From positions 1 to 64,000 of the forward strand of contig NZ_VWXK01000030.1 of NCBI RefSeq assembly GCF_011752565.1: DNA of 64,000 nt, written 5' to 3'. Numbering within the stretch: the stretch's first letter is position 1; each line of letters begins with the position of its first letter. The stretch comes from Pantoea sp. Ap-967. GTDB lineage: Bacteria > Pseudomonadota > Gammaproteobacteria > Pseudomonadales > Pseudomonadaceae. The notes under the pieces were generated by a model. The model had not been told where the DNA came from. It worked only from the letters and a program-made list of their open reading frames with translations, and did not search any database. This document shows positions 43,942-52,987 of this stretch, piece after piece. Made by a program: the position numbers and the translations under genes.

Positions 43942-44102
43942 GACGAGGCTCGGGTGCAGTTTTGCGAGGGCCGCGCATTGTAGTGAAGTCCGTGGCGCTT
44001 AACCACACCGCCCGGCTGCCAGCCAGCCTGCATCTCGGTGAAAAAGCCTGTACCATTGCCGGTTTACCATCGCCAACCAGATCACCCGCTGTAAGGCCCT
44101 GA

Positions 44103-46676
44103 ATGTCTGATCTTTCCGCACACACACCAATGATGCAGCAGTACTGGAAGCTGAAGAACCAGCACCCGGACCAGCTGATGTTCTACCGCATGGGCGACTT
44201 CTACGAGATCTTCTACGAAGATGCGAAGAAAGCCGCGAAACTGCTGGACATCACCTTGACCGCGCGCGGCCAGTCGGCCGGCCAGTCGATCCCCATGTGC
44301 GGGATTCCCTTCCATTCGCTGGAAGGCTACCTGGCCAAGCTGGTCAAGCTGGGCGAATCGGTGGTGATCTGCGAACAGATCGGCGACCCGGCCACCAGCA
44401 AGGGCCCGGTGGAGCGCCAGGTGGTGCGTATCATCACCCCCGGCACGGTCAGTGACGAAGCGCTGCTCGACGAGCGCCGCGACAACCTGATCGCCGCGCT
44501 GCTCGGCGACGAGCGCCTGTTCGGCCTGGCGGTGCTGGACATCACCAGCGGCAACTTCAGCGTGCAGGAGATCAAAGGCTGGGAAAACCTGCTGGCCGAG
44601 CTTGAGCGCCTGAACCCGGTGGAACTGCTGATTCCCGACGATTGGCCGCGCGACCTGCCTGCCGAGAAGCGCCCGGGCGCCCGCCGCCGTGCGCCGTGGG
44701 ACTTCGACCGTGACTCGGCGCGCAAGGCGCTGTGCCAGCAGTTCGCGACCAAGGACCTCAAAGGCTTTGGCTGCGACAAGCTGACCCTGGCCATCGGCGC
44801 CGCCGGCTGCCTGCTGACCTACGCCAAGGAAACCCAGCGTACCGCCCTGCCGCACCTGCGCAGCCTGCGCCACGAGCGCCTGGACGACACGGTGATCCTC
44901 GACGGCGCCAGCCGCCGCAACCTGGAGCTGGACGTCAACCTGGCGGGCGGGCGTGACAACACCCTGCAGTCGGTGGTCGACCGCTGCCAAACCGCCATGG
45001 CCAGCCGCTTGCTGACCCGCTGGCTGAATCGCCCACTGCGTGACCTGAAGACCCTGCAGGCACGCCAGGACTCGATTCGCTGCCTGCTCGACGGCTACCG
45101 CTTCGAAAAACTGCAGCCGCAGCTCAAGGAAATTGGCGACATCGAGCGGATCCTCGCACGTATCGGCCTGCGCAACGCCCGCCCGCGCGACCTGGCGCGC
45201 CTGCGCGACGCCCTCGGCGCCCTGCCCGAGCTGCAGAACGCCATGGCAGAGCTGGAAGCGCCGCACCTGGCGCGCCTGGCCGCCATCACCGGCACCTACC
45301 CGGAGCTTGCCAGCCTGCTGGAGCGGGCGATCATCGACAACCCGCCCGCGGTGATCCGCGATGGCGGCGTGCTCAAGGCCGGCTACGACAACGAACTGGA
45401 CGAGTTGCTGGCGATCAGCGAAAACGCCGGCCAGTTCCTGATCGACCTGGAAGTCCGCGAGAAGGCCCGCACCGGCCTTGCCAACCTGAAGGTCGGCTAC
45501 AACCGCGTGCACGGCTACTTCATCGAACTGCCGACCAAGCAGGCCGAGCAGGCACCGGGCGACTACATCCGCCGCCAGACCCTCAAGGGTGCCGAGCGCT
45601 TCATCACCCCGGAGCTCAAGGCGTTCGAGGACAAGGCGCTGTCGGCCAAGAGCCGCGCCCTGGCCCGCGAAAAGATGCTCTACGACGCGCTGCTGGAAAC
45701 CCTCATCAGCCACCTGGCGCCGCTGCAGGACAGTGCCGCCGCGCTGGCCGAGATCGACGTGCTGAGCAACCTTGCCGAGCGCGCACTGACGCTTGACCTG
45801 AACTGCCCACGCTTTGTCGAAGAGCCGTGCCTGCGCATCGAGCAGGGCCGCCACCCGGTGGTCGAGCAGGTGCTGACCACGCCGTTCGTGGCCAACGACC
45901 TGGGCCTGGACAACAGCACGCGCATGCTGATCATCACCGGCCCGAACATGGGCGGTAAATCCACCTACATGCGCCAGACGGCCCTGATCGTGCTGATGGC
46001 GCACATTGGCAGCTTCGTGCCGGCCGCCAGCTGCGAGCTGTCGCTGGTCGACCGCATCTTCACCCGTATCGGCTCCAGCGACGACCTGGCCGGCGGGCGT
46101 TCGACCTTCATGGTCGAGATGAGCGAAACCGCCAACATCCTGCACAACGCCACCGACCGCAGCCTGGTGCTGATGGACGAAGTGGGCCGCGGCACCAGTA
46201 CCTTCGACGGCCTGTCCCTGGCCTGGGCCGCCGCCGAGCGCCTGGCCGCGCTGCGCGCCTACACCCTGTTCGCCACCCACTACTTCGAGCTGACCGTGCT
46301 GCCGGAGAGTGAACCGCTGGTGGCCAACGTGCACTTGAACGCCACCGAGCACAACGAGCGCATCGTGTTCCTGCACCATGTGCTGCCCGGCCCGGCCAGC
46401 CAGAGCTACGGCCTGGCCGTGGCGCAACTGGCCGGTGTGCCCCAGCCCGTCATCCTACGCGCACGCGAGCACCTGGCGCGCCTGGAAACCACCAGCCTGC
46501 CCCATGAGCAAGTGGTGGTGAAAAAAGCCAAGGACGCGCCGCAAGTACCGCACCAGAGCGACCTGTTCGCCAGCCTGCCACACCCGGCCATCGAGAAGCT
46601 GGGCAAGCTGGACCTGGACGACATGACCCCGCGTCAAGCTATCGAAATGCTATATCAACTAAAGAACCTGTTATAA
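44103..46676 (+). CDS. mutS: DNA mismatch repair protein MutS
   Basis: Recognises base mismatches and starts methyl-directed repair. The 857-aa protein has the mismatch wedge GDFYEIF with Phe33 and Glu35, connector, lever and clamp domains, and the C-terminal ATPase with Walker A GPNMGGKST and Walker B LVLMDEVGRGTSTFDGLSLAW. It begins a plus-strand run followed by fdxA. The holin/prtR/glycosyltransferase pocket is divergent from it. Confidence 0.99.
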   Translation: MSDLSAHTPMMQQYWKLKNQHPDQLMFYRMGDFYEIFYEDAKKAAKLLDITLTARGQSAGQSIPMCGIPFHSLEGYLAKLVKLGESVVICEQIGDPATSKGPVERQVVRIITPGTVSDEALLDERRDNLIAALLGDERLFGLAVLDITSGNFSVQEIKGWENLLAELERLNPVELLIPDDWPRDLPAEKRPGARRRAPWDFDRDSARKALCQQFATKDLKGFGCDKLTLAIGAAGCLLTYAKETQRTALPHLRSLRHERLDDTVILDGASRRNLELDVNLAGGRDNTLQSVVDRCQTAMASRLLTRWLNRPLRDLKTLQARQDSIRCLLDGYRFEKLQPQLKEIGDIERILARIGLRNARPRDLARLRDALGALPELQNAMAELEAPHLARLAAITGTYPELASLLERAIIDNPPAVIRDGGVLKAGYDNELDELLAISENAGQFLIDLEVREKARTGLANLKVGYNRVHGYFIELPTKQAEQAPGDYIRRQTLKGAERFITPELKAFEDKALSAKSRALAREKMLYDALLETLISHLAPLQDSAAALAEIDVLSNLAERALTLDLNCPRFVEEPCLRIEQGRHPVVEQVLTTPFVANDLGLDNSTRMLIITGPNMGGKSTYMRQTALIVLMAHIGSFVPAASCELSLVDRIFTRIGSSDDLAGGRSTFMVEMSETANILHNATDRSLVLMDEVGRGTSTFDGLSLAWAAAERLAALRAYTLFATHYFELTVLPESEPLVANVHLNATEHNERIVFLHHVLPGPASQSYGLAVAQLAGVPQPVILRAREHLARLETTSLPHEQVVVKKAKDAPQVPHQSDLFASLPHPAIEKLGKLDLDDMTPRQAIEMLYQLKNLL

Positions 46677-46706
46677 CGGCGCCCACTACAAGCTGATAGA
46701 ATCCGC

Positions 46707-46787
46707 CGCGGTTTGCTGGTGCTGCAGGTTATTAGCCTGGCCTGCAGCCACATGCCCGTAAACCGCGCGGCCCTGAGAGGAAGGGCC
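46707..46787 (+). promoter_or_regulatory. Structured leader of fdxA
   Basis: Two hairpins before fdxA. The first is long and nested: outer CGCGGTTT/AAACCGCG (46707-46714 with 46760-46767) and inner GCTGCAGG/CCTGCAGC (46721-46728 with 46741-46748). The second is GGCCCT/AGGGCC (46769-46774 with 46782-46787). A TAGAAT at 46697-46702 may be the -10, which would put the hairpins in the mRNA. Confidence 0.5.
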
Positions 46788-46816
46788 GCCGCCGTCGCCT
46801 GAGGAGAGAACTAGAA

Positions 46817-47140
46817 ATGACCTTCGTCGTCACCGACAACTGCATCAAATGCAAATACACCGACTGCGTGGAAGTCTGCCCGGTGGACTGCTTCTACGAA
46901 GGCCCGAACTTCCTGGTGATTCACCCGGACGAGTGCATCGACTGCGCCCTGTGCGAGCCTGAGTGCCCGGCCCAGGCGATTTTCTCGGAAGACGAGATCC
47001 CCGCCGGCATGGAGAACTTCATCGAGCTCAACGCCGAGCTGGCAGAGGTCTGGCCGAACATTACCGAGCGTAAGGACGCTCTGCCGGACGCTGAAGAGTG
47101 GGACGGCAAGACCGGCAAGATCGCCGACCTGGAGCGCTGA
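46817..47140 (+). CDS. fdxA: Seven-iron ferredoxin FdxA
   Basis: 107-aa ferredoxin with one 3Fe-4S and one 4Fe-4S cluster, a low-potential electron carrier. The cysteines are C9, C12, C17, C21, C25 in the first half (NCIKCKYTDCVEVCPVDC) and C40, C43, C46, C50 in the second (CIDCALCEPEC), the Azotobacter FdI pattern. GAGGAGA lies before the ATG. It follows mutS, and Fpr in the same window is a likely redox partner. Confidence 0.97.
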   Translation: MTFVVTDNCIKCKYTDCVEVCPVDCFYEGPNFLVIHPDECIDCALCEPECPAQAIFSEDEIPAGMENFIELNAELAEVWPNITERKDALPDAEEWDGKTGKIADLER

Positions 47141-47154
47141 TCGCGCGGAACGCA

Positions 47155-47180
47155 AGAAGGCCCGAAAGGGCCTTTTTTAT
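47155..47180 (+). terminator. Terminator after fdxA
   Basis: AAGGCCC/GGGCCTT with GAAA loop followed by TTTTTT, 16 nt after the fdxA stop. Confidence 0.9.
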
Positions 47181-47196
47181 TTTCGGTGTCGAGCAA

Positions 47197-47230
47197 CTTG
47201 CGGCGCATCGCGAGTTGCGCTCGCGCCTAC
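47197..47230. repeat. Half REP (GAGC variant) after fdxA
   Basis: Single degenerate copy GCATCGCGAGTTGCGCTCGCGCCTAC between the fdxA terminator and rsmZ. Confidence 0.6.
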
Positions 47231-47246
47231 GGGGCAAAACGCAGGC

Positions 47247-47273
47247 AAAAAAAAGGGGCGGTTTGACCCGCCC
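47247..47273 (-). terminator. Terminator of rsmZ
   Basis: GGGCGG/CCGCCC stem (47256-47261 with 47268-47273) followed on the minus strand by eight Ts. The forward strand also has T-rich sequence, so it can act both ways. Confidence 0.85.
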
Positions 47274-47380
47274 ACATTTTTTCCGTAGTCCCTGTTTGTC
47301 CCAAACATCGTCCTGATGAAATCGCTTCTTGCGATGTCCTTGGCCTTCTCCCTGAAAGCCTGTGCATGTCCGTGTGCACA
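47248..47380 (-). ncRNA. rsmZ: Small regulatory RNA RsmZ
   Basis: Gac/Rsm-pathway RNA that titrates RsmA/CsrA proteins. The minus-strand transcript contains seven GGA motifs, several exposed in loops; the first is in a 5' stem-loop TGTGCA-CACGGACA-TGCACA. It ends in the terminator GGGCGG/CCGCCC with eight Ts. The promoter and a GacA-type site lie upstream at the expected distance. The position between fdxA and rpoS is the conserved place of rsmZ in Pseudomonas. The 5' end is predicted. Confidence 0.85.
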
Positions 47381-47386
47381 GTTCGA

Positions 47387-47414
47387 ATACTAGCGAGTTC
47401 CCTGAGACAGGCAA
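47387..47414 (-). promoter_or_regulatory. Promoter of rsmZ
   Basis: On the minus strand -35 TTGCCT (47409-47414) and -10 TAGTAT (47387-47392) with 16-bp spacing, placing the start near 47380. Confidence 0.6.
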
Positions 47415-47552
47415 CTGCGAAATCTCTCAAGATATTGCAGGGGAAACACTTTCACATATTTGAAAAACCCTTATTTTTCAGCTAGTTGTGAATTTACGGT
47501 GACTGGAAACGACAATGATTTACTGGTAGTTACACTGTTGGCTTACAGAACG

Positions 47553-47570
47553 AGTAAGCAAAGGCTTACA
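47553..47570 (-). promoter_or_regulatory. GacA upstream activating sequence of rsmZ
   Basis: TGTAAGCCTTTGCTTACT on the minus strand matches the GacA consensus TGTAAG-N6-CTTACA at all but one position, about 180 bp upstream of the predicted rsmZ start, the usual distance. Confidence 0.8.
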
Positions 47571-47629
47571 CGCGATGCATCTGGGGTAGCGCCGTACACA
47601 TTGCCTGGCTAGCGATTTGGGCTGGCTTT

Positions 47630-47663
47630 GCCGGCCTCTTCGCGGGGCAAGCCCGCTCCTACA
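47630..47663. repeat. Single REP copy between rsmZ and rpoS
   Basis: Standard REP core GCCGGCCTCTTCGCGGGGCA followed by AGCCCGCTCCTACAG, without an opposed partner, in the 180 nt before the rpoS 3' end. Confidence 0.8.
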
Positions 47664-47702
47664 GGAAGGCGGTCACTCCGTTGGAAGGCAGTGGTGACAC
47701 AC

Positions 47703-47736
47703 ACAAAAACGCCCCGAGGTCATCGGGGCGTTTGTG
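47703..47736 (-). terminator. Terminator of rpoS
   Basis: AACGCCCCGA/TCGGGGCGTT stem with loop GGTCA and a T tract on the minus strand, about 20 nt after the rpoS stop. Confidence 0.9.
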
Positions 47737-47753
47737 TTGCGGTACAGCCAGGC

Positions 47754-48761
<1,008 letters not shown>

Positions 48762-48869
48762 TGTTATAGTCCTTTGCTGAGTTCGAACTCAGACTCGAGC
48801 GGCACCTGCTTCCCTGGCATCGCTGGAGCCTGTCCCCTCTACATCACAGGAACAGGCCGGGTACAACAA

Positions 48870-49727
48870 TCAACGGCGTGGCAGGAACTGGAGTGGATCG
48901 ACGGGTTTGCCCTGGCGGCGAATCTCGAAATGCAGCTTCACCCGATCAGTGCCCGTGGACCCCATTTCAGCAATCGACTGCCCTGCCTTGACCTGCTGCC
49001 CCTCCCGAACCAACAGCCTGCGGTTGTGGCCGTAGGCACTGACGTAGGTATCGCTGTGCTTGATGATGATCAGTTCGCCGTAGCCCCTCAAGCCACTCCC
49101 GGCATAGACCACCGCACCATCAGACGCAGCAAAAACAGGCTGTCCCAAATCACCGGCGATATCAATGCCTTTATTCAAACTACCGTTTGAAGCGAATTTT
49201 CCAATCAGCACGCCGTTGGCAGGCCAGGTCCAGCCACCTGCCGCCCGCTCTGCGGCGGGCACCGTGGCAGCTACCGTGGCAGGCGCGGTTGGCGTTGTTG
49301 GCGCCGTTTTTCCGCCATTTTCAGCAGGCGTGATAGGCGCGCCCACGGGCCGACGAATGACCGTTGTCTTGCTCGACGAGGACGGGCTGGACACCACCGT
49401 GGTGGTTCCTGTTCCGCCACTGTTGAAGCGGATCGCCTGGCCCGGGCGGATGGTGTAGGGGGCAGCGATGCCGTTGCGTGCGGCCAGCTCCTTGTAGTCC
49501 CAGCCGTAGCGGAACGCGATGGAGAACAGCGTGTCGCCAGGCTTGACCACGTACTGGCCGGAAGTGACGGTCGGGCGCTTGGGGGCGGCATTGTTGCGGT
49601 CGACCACGCGCGCGCCGCCCGAGCCTGTGCTCGAACAGCCAGTCAGCAGGGTGCCCATGGCCAGCGCAATCACCAGAAGCTTTAAAACCGACCGATCCTT
49701 GCGCTGCCGAATGACTGTGTGCCCCAC
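48870..49727 (-). CDS. nlpD: LysM/M23-domain lipoprotein NlpD
   Basis: Outer-membrane lipoprotein that activates the amidase AmiC during cell separation. In the 285-aa protein the lipobox LLTGC is at about residues 20-24, a LysM domain (GQYVVKPGDTLFSIAFRYGW) follows, then a Pro/Thr-rich linker and a C-terminal LytM domain. The zinc-binding residues are degenerate (NKGIDI, LHFEI), as in NlpD activators without own activity. GTG at 49727 has a strong AGGGGAG; an ATG at 49742 has none, so GTG was chosen. Confidence 0.93.
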   Translation of the reverse strand: MGHTVIRQRKDRSVLKLLVIALAMGTLLTGCSSTGSGGARVVDRNNAAPKRPTVTSGQYVVKPGDTLFSIAFRYGWDYKELAARNGIAAPYTIRPGQAIRFNSGGTGTTTVVSSPSSSSKTTVIRRPVGAPITPAENGGKTAPTTPTAPATVAATVPAAERAAGGWTWPANGVLIGKFASNGSLNKGIDIAGDLGQPVFAASDGAVVYAGSGLRGYGELIIIKHSDTYVSAYGHNRRLLVREGQQVKAGQSIAEMGSTGTDRVKLHFEIRRQGKPVDPLQFLPRR

Positions 49728-49881
49728 CCGCGCTCCCCTCATGGTGCCAAAAACGATAAGACGATATGCAATATTGTTGCAATTATAACCAAGCCGAACG
49801 GCCTTGGCAGAGCTCGGGCCCCGCCAGATAGACCGGGCCGTGGCGCAAGAATTCGTTGCCGCTGCAAATATTCCTGGCGGC

Positions 49882-50562
49882 TCAGGCCAACGGGCCATTG
49901 AGCAGCGGCACGAAGCGCACTGCCCCCAGCACCCGGCGCGAGAAGCCTTGCTCCTCGCGCACGATCAACATCAACTGCTGCACCTCCCCTGCCGGGCCAA
50001 CCGGGATCACCATGCGGCCACCCGGCGCCAGCTGGTCCAGCAGCGCCTGCGGCACTTCCGCTGCCACCGCCGTGACGATGATGCCGTTGTACGGCGCCAG
50101 GGCCTGCCAGCCGTCGCAGCCATCGCCCCAGCGAAATACCACGTTACGCAGGTTCAGTTCGACCAGGCGCTCCTTGGCGCGGTCCTGCAGCACCTTGATA
50201 CGCTCAACCGAGAATACCCGCTCCACCAGCTGGGCCAGGATGGCCGTCTGGTAACCGGAACCGGTGCCGATCTCCAGCACCTTGTCCAGTGGCCCGGCCT
50301 CCAGCAGCAGCTCGCTCATGTGTGCCACCATGAACGGCTGGGAGATGGTCTGGTTATGCCCGATCGGCAGGGCGGTGTCCTCGTAGGCCCGGTGCGCCAG
50401 TGCCTCGTCGACGAACAGGTGGCGCGGCGTGCGACGAATTACATCGAGCACCTTGGGGTTCGACACCCCTTCCTCGCTCAGGCGCTGGATCAGCCGCTCG
50501 CGGGTACGCTGCGAAGTCATGCCAATGCCGCCCCGGCGCTGCAGATCGTCCTGGTCACGCAT
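49882..50562 (-). CDS. pcm: Protein-L-isoaspartate O-methyltransferase
   Basis: Repairs isoaspartyl damage in old proteins using SAM. The 226-aa protein has the SAM motif VLEIGTGSGYQTA and the family segments NPKVLDVIRRTPRHLFVDE and GHNQTISQPFMVAHM. The ATG at 50562 overlaps the surE stop (TGATG) and follows GGAGGG; Met15 (50520) is a second possible start. The pair with surE before rpoS is the conserved stress-survival operon. Confidence 0.95.
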   Translation of the reverse strand: MRDQDDLQRRGGIGMTSQRTRERLIQRLSEEGVSNPKVLDVIRRTPRHLFVDEALAHRAYEDTALPIGHNQTISQPFMVAHMSELLLEAGPLDKVLEIGTGSGYQTAILAQLVERVFSVERIKVLQDRAKERLVELNLRNVVFRWGDGCDGWQALAPYNGIIVTAVAAEVPQALLDQLAPGGRMVIPVGPAGEVQQLMLIVREEQGFSRRVLGAVRFVPLLNGPLA

Positions 50563-51311
50563 CAGAGCAAGCCCTCCAGCCAGCCGTCGAGCTGTTCGAA
50601 CGCATCGCTGAAGGTGCGATCGAGCTGCAGCGGGGTGATCGACACGTAGCCCTGCATCACGGCGTGGAAGTCGGTGCCCGGCCCGCCGTCCTCGGCGTCG
50701 CCCGCCGCGGCGATCCAGTAGCCTTCCTTGCCGCGCGGGTTGACCACCTTGGCCGGCGCCGCCGCCCGTGCCCGGTGCCCCAGGCGGGTCAGCTGGATAC
50801 CACGGATGCGCTCCAGCGGCAGGTTGGGGATGTTCACGTTGAGCACGGTACGCGGTGGCAGTTGCAAGCGCGGCAATGCCTCGACCAGGCGGCGAGCGAC
50901 ATGGGCCGCAGCCGGCAGGTTGTCGGGCAGGCGCGAAACCAATGAGAAGGCCAGCGACGTGCCGCCCAGGAAGCGGCCCTCCAGCGCGGCGCCCACCGTT
51001 CCGGAGTAGATCACGTCATCGCCCAGGTTGGCCCCCAGGTTGATACCGGAAACCACCAGATCCACAGGCTCAGGCAACAGCCCATTGAGCCCCAGGTGCA
51101 CGCAGTCGGTGGGCGTGCCGTTGAGGCTGATGAAGCCGTTGGCCAGGGCCTGCGGGTGCAGGGGCCGGTCGAGCGTCAGCGAACTGCCGGCGCCGCTCTT
51201 GTCTTGGTCCGGGGCGATTACCACGCACTCGGCATAATCCGCCAGCGCACCGTGGAGCGCGGCGAGGCCAGGTGCCGTAACACCGTCGTCATTCGAAATC
51301 AGAATACGCAT
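50562..51311 (-). CDS. surE: 5'/3'-nucleotidase SurE
   Basis: Metal-dependent phosphatase for nucleoside monophosphates, linked to stationary-phase survival. The 249-aa protein begins MRILISNDDGV with the metal-binding DD pair and has SGINLGANLGDDVIYSGTVGAA. The start lies inside the 3' end of truD (13-nt overlap). The upstream-extended frame to 51377 is not used. Confidence 0.97.
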   Translation of the reverse strand: MRILISNDDGVTAPGLAALHGALADYAECVVIAPDQDKSGAGSSLTLDRPLHPQALANGFISLNGTPTDCVHLGLNGLLPEPVDLVVSGINLGANLGDDVIYSGTVGAALEGRFLGGTSLAFSLVSRLPDNLPAAAHVARRLVEALPRLQLPPRTVLNVNIPNLPLERIRGIQLTRLGHRARAAAPAKVVNPRGKEGYWIAAAGDAEDGGPGTDFHAVMQGYVSITPLQLDRTFSDAFEQLDGWLEGLL

Positions 51312-52357
51312 GGGCTGTCCGTCTGCCCTGCCGGCACCAGATCGACGAGTTCGCGCACCACCACGGTGGCGAAGCATCCGGCCGGAAGGACGAATTCCAG
51401 TTGCAGGATATCAGGCTCGGGATAATGCCACGTCAGGCCGCCAATAGGGAGCCGCAGGATGCGCCGTTCGTGATCCATGCCCGCGTGGGCCAGCCACTGG
51501 CACAGCGCCGGATGACGCTCGGCGATGGTGCTTTCCAGCGTGCCAGGGGCACCACTGGCAGGCGATGGGCCTTCGCCCCACATCGGGCCGGTGGGGTGCA
51601 GGTCCAGAATCGCCAGGCGTGGATCGGAACACTCCTGCACACCGGCAGGAAAGAAACTACGGCTGTCGGTGAACGCCAACAGGTCACCGACCTGGGCGTG
51701 CTGCCAACTGCCGTCAGCCACGCGGGCGGCCAGCACCTGGTTGAACAGGTAGCTGCGCCCGGCCGACAGCAGGCGCGAACGCACATTGCGCTGCTCGGGC
51801 AGGGCCTTGCGCGCCGCCCAGTCCTGGGCATCGTGCACGTTACCGCCGCCGTGGCCGAAGCGCTGGCTGCCGAAATAGTTGGGTACGCCGTGCTGCTTGA
51901 GCGCTTGCAGGCGTGCATCCAGGGCCTGGTGGTCGGCAGCCAGCGCGGTCAGGCGCAGGGTGAAGCCGTTGGCCGCGTGGGCGCCACGCTGCAGCTTGCG
52001 TTGGTGGCGCACCTGCTTGAGCACGCGCAAGGTGCTGTCTTCGGCACGCGCCAGGTCAGGGTCGGCCTTGCCCGGCAGGTGCAGGCTGAACCACTGCCGG
52101 GTCAGGGCCTGGCGGTCCTTGAGGCCGGCATAGCTGATGGCGCGCACCGGTACACCGGCGGCGCGGGCCAGGCGGCGGGCAGCCTCTTCGGTGTTGAGGT
52201 CGCGCTTTTCCACCCACAGCCACAGGTGCTCGCCCTGGCCAGACAGCGGAATGTCGAGGACTTCATCGACCTGGAAGTCTTCGGCCACCGCCTTGAGAAC
52301 GGCGCTGCCCAGGGAGTCGCCCGATGCACGCGGGCCCAACAGGTCCAGTTCAGTCAT
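51299..52357 (-). CDS. truD: tRNA pseudouridine(13) synthase TruD
   Basis: Makes pseudouridine at position 13 of tRNA-Glu and others. The 352-aa protein has the catalytic Asp in SYAGLKDRQALTRQWFSL and the family motif NYFGSQRFGHGG. It overlaps ispF by 4 nt at its start and surE by 13 nt at its end, so the whole set is translationally coupled. Confidence 0.96.
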   Translation of the reverse strand: MTELDLLGPRASGDSLGSAVLKAVAEDFQVDEVLDIPLSGQGEHLWLWVEKRDLNTEEAARRLARAAGVPVRAISYAGLKDRQALTRQWFSLHLPGKADPDLARAEDSTLRVLKQVRHQRKLQRGAHAANGFTLRLTALAADHQALDARLQALKQHGVPNYFGSQRFGHGGGNVHDAQDWAARKALPEQRNVRSRLLSAGRSYLFNQVLAARVADGSWQHAQVGDLLAFTDSRSFFPAGVQECSDPRLAILDLHPTGPMWGEGPSPASGAPGTLESTIAERHPALCQWLAHAGMDHERRILRLPIGGLTWHYPEPDILQLEFVLPAGCFATVVVRELVDLVPAGQTDSPCVF

Positions 52358-52827
52358 GCGGGCAGCAACAGGGCGACCGAATGCACGGCAATGCCCTCCT
52401 CGCGGCCGCAGAAGCCGAGTTTTTCAGTAGTGGTGGCCTTGACGTTGACCTGGTCGAGTTCGACCTGCAGGTCCTCGGCGATCAACTGGCGCATGGTTTC
52501 GATATGGGGGGCCATTTTCGGCGCCTGGGCGACGATGGTGGCGTCGACGTTGCCGACCTGCCAACCCTTGGCCTTGACGATAGCGACCACATGCCGCAGC
52601 AGCACGCGGCTGTCGGCCCCCTTGAATTGCGGGTCGGTGTCGGGGAAGTGCTTGCCGATGTCACCCAACGCGGCTGCGCCGAGCAGGGCATCGCTCAGGG
52701 CGTGCAGCAGCACGTCACCGTCGGAATGGGCCAGGAGGCCGTATTTGTGGGGGATACGCACCCCACCCAGGGTAATGAAATCACCGTCGCAGAAACGGTG
52801 CACATCGTAGCCGTGGCCAATACGCAT
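52354..52827 (-). CDS. ispF: 2-C-methyl-D-erythritol 2,4-cyclodiphosphate synthase IspF
   Basis: Fifth enzyme of the non-mevalonate isoprenoid route. The 157-aa protein has the zinc ligands Asp8 and His10 (RIGHGYDVHRF) and His in LLAHSDGDVLLHALSDALLGA. The ATG at 52827 lies directly after the T tract of a terminator-like hairpin, with no visible ribosome-binding site. It heads the ispF-truD-surE-pcm-nlpD-rpoS run. Confidence 0.97.
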   Translation of the reverse strand: MRIGHGYDVHRFCDGDFITLGGVRIPHKYGLLAHSDGDVLLHALSDALLGAAALGDIGKHFPDTDPQFKGADSRVLLRHVVAIVKAKGWQVGNVDATIVAQAPKMAPHIETMRQLIAEDLQVELDQVNVKATTTEKLGFCGREEGIAVHSVALLLPA

Positions 52828-52828
52828 A

Positions 52829-52856
52829 GAAAAACGCCCTGATTGAGTCAGGGCGT
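52829..52856 (-). terminator. Terminator-like hairpin abutting the ispF start
   Basis: ACGCCCTGA/TCAGGGCGT 9-bp stem (52834-52842 with 52848-52856) with a five-base loop and a T tract (TTTTT) on the minus strand, ending two bases before the ispF ATG. Likely closes the adhC-fghA transcript. Confidence 0.75.
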
Positions 52857-52926
52857 GATTCTACCTGCTTTTGAGGGATTGGGGCTGAGGGTGATCGGCA
52901 CAGGGTTAACTGTGCCTGAAAGATCG

Positions 52927-52969
52927 GGCGCCGCTGCGCGGCGCATCGCGAGCTTTGCTCGCTCCTACC
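52927..52969. repeat. REP copy (GAGC variant) between fghA and ispF
   Basis: GGCGCATCGCGAGCTTTGCTCGCTCCTAC with adjoining CGCCGCTGCGCGGCG hairpin, 20 nt before the fghA 3' end. Confidence 0.75.
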
Positions 52970-52987
52970 GGTACAGCGCAACCCTGC

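Noticed and set aside
44082..46427. Long minus-strand open frame of about 781 codons opposite mutS
   Set aside because: Antisense shadow of mutS with low-complexity composition and no ribosome site.
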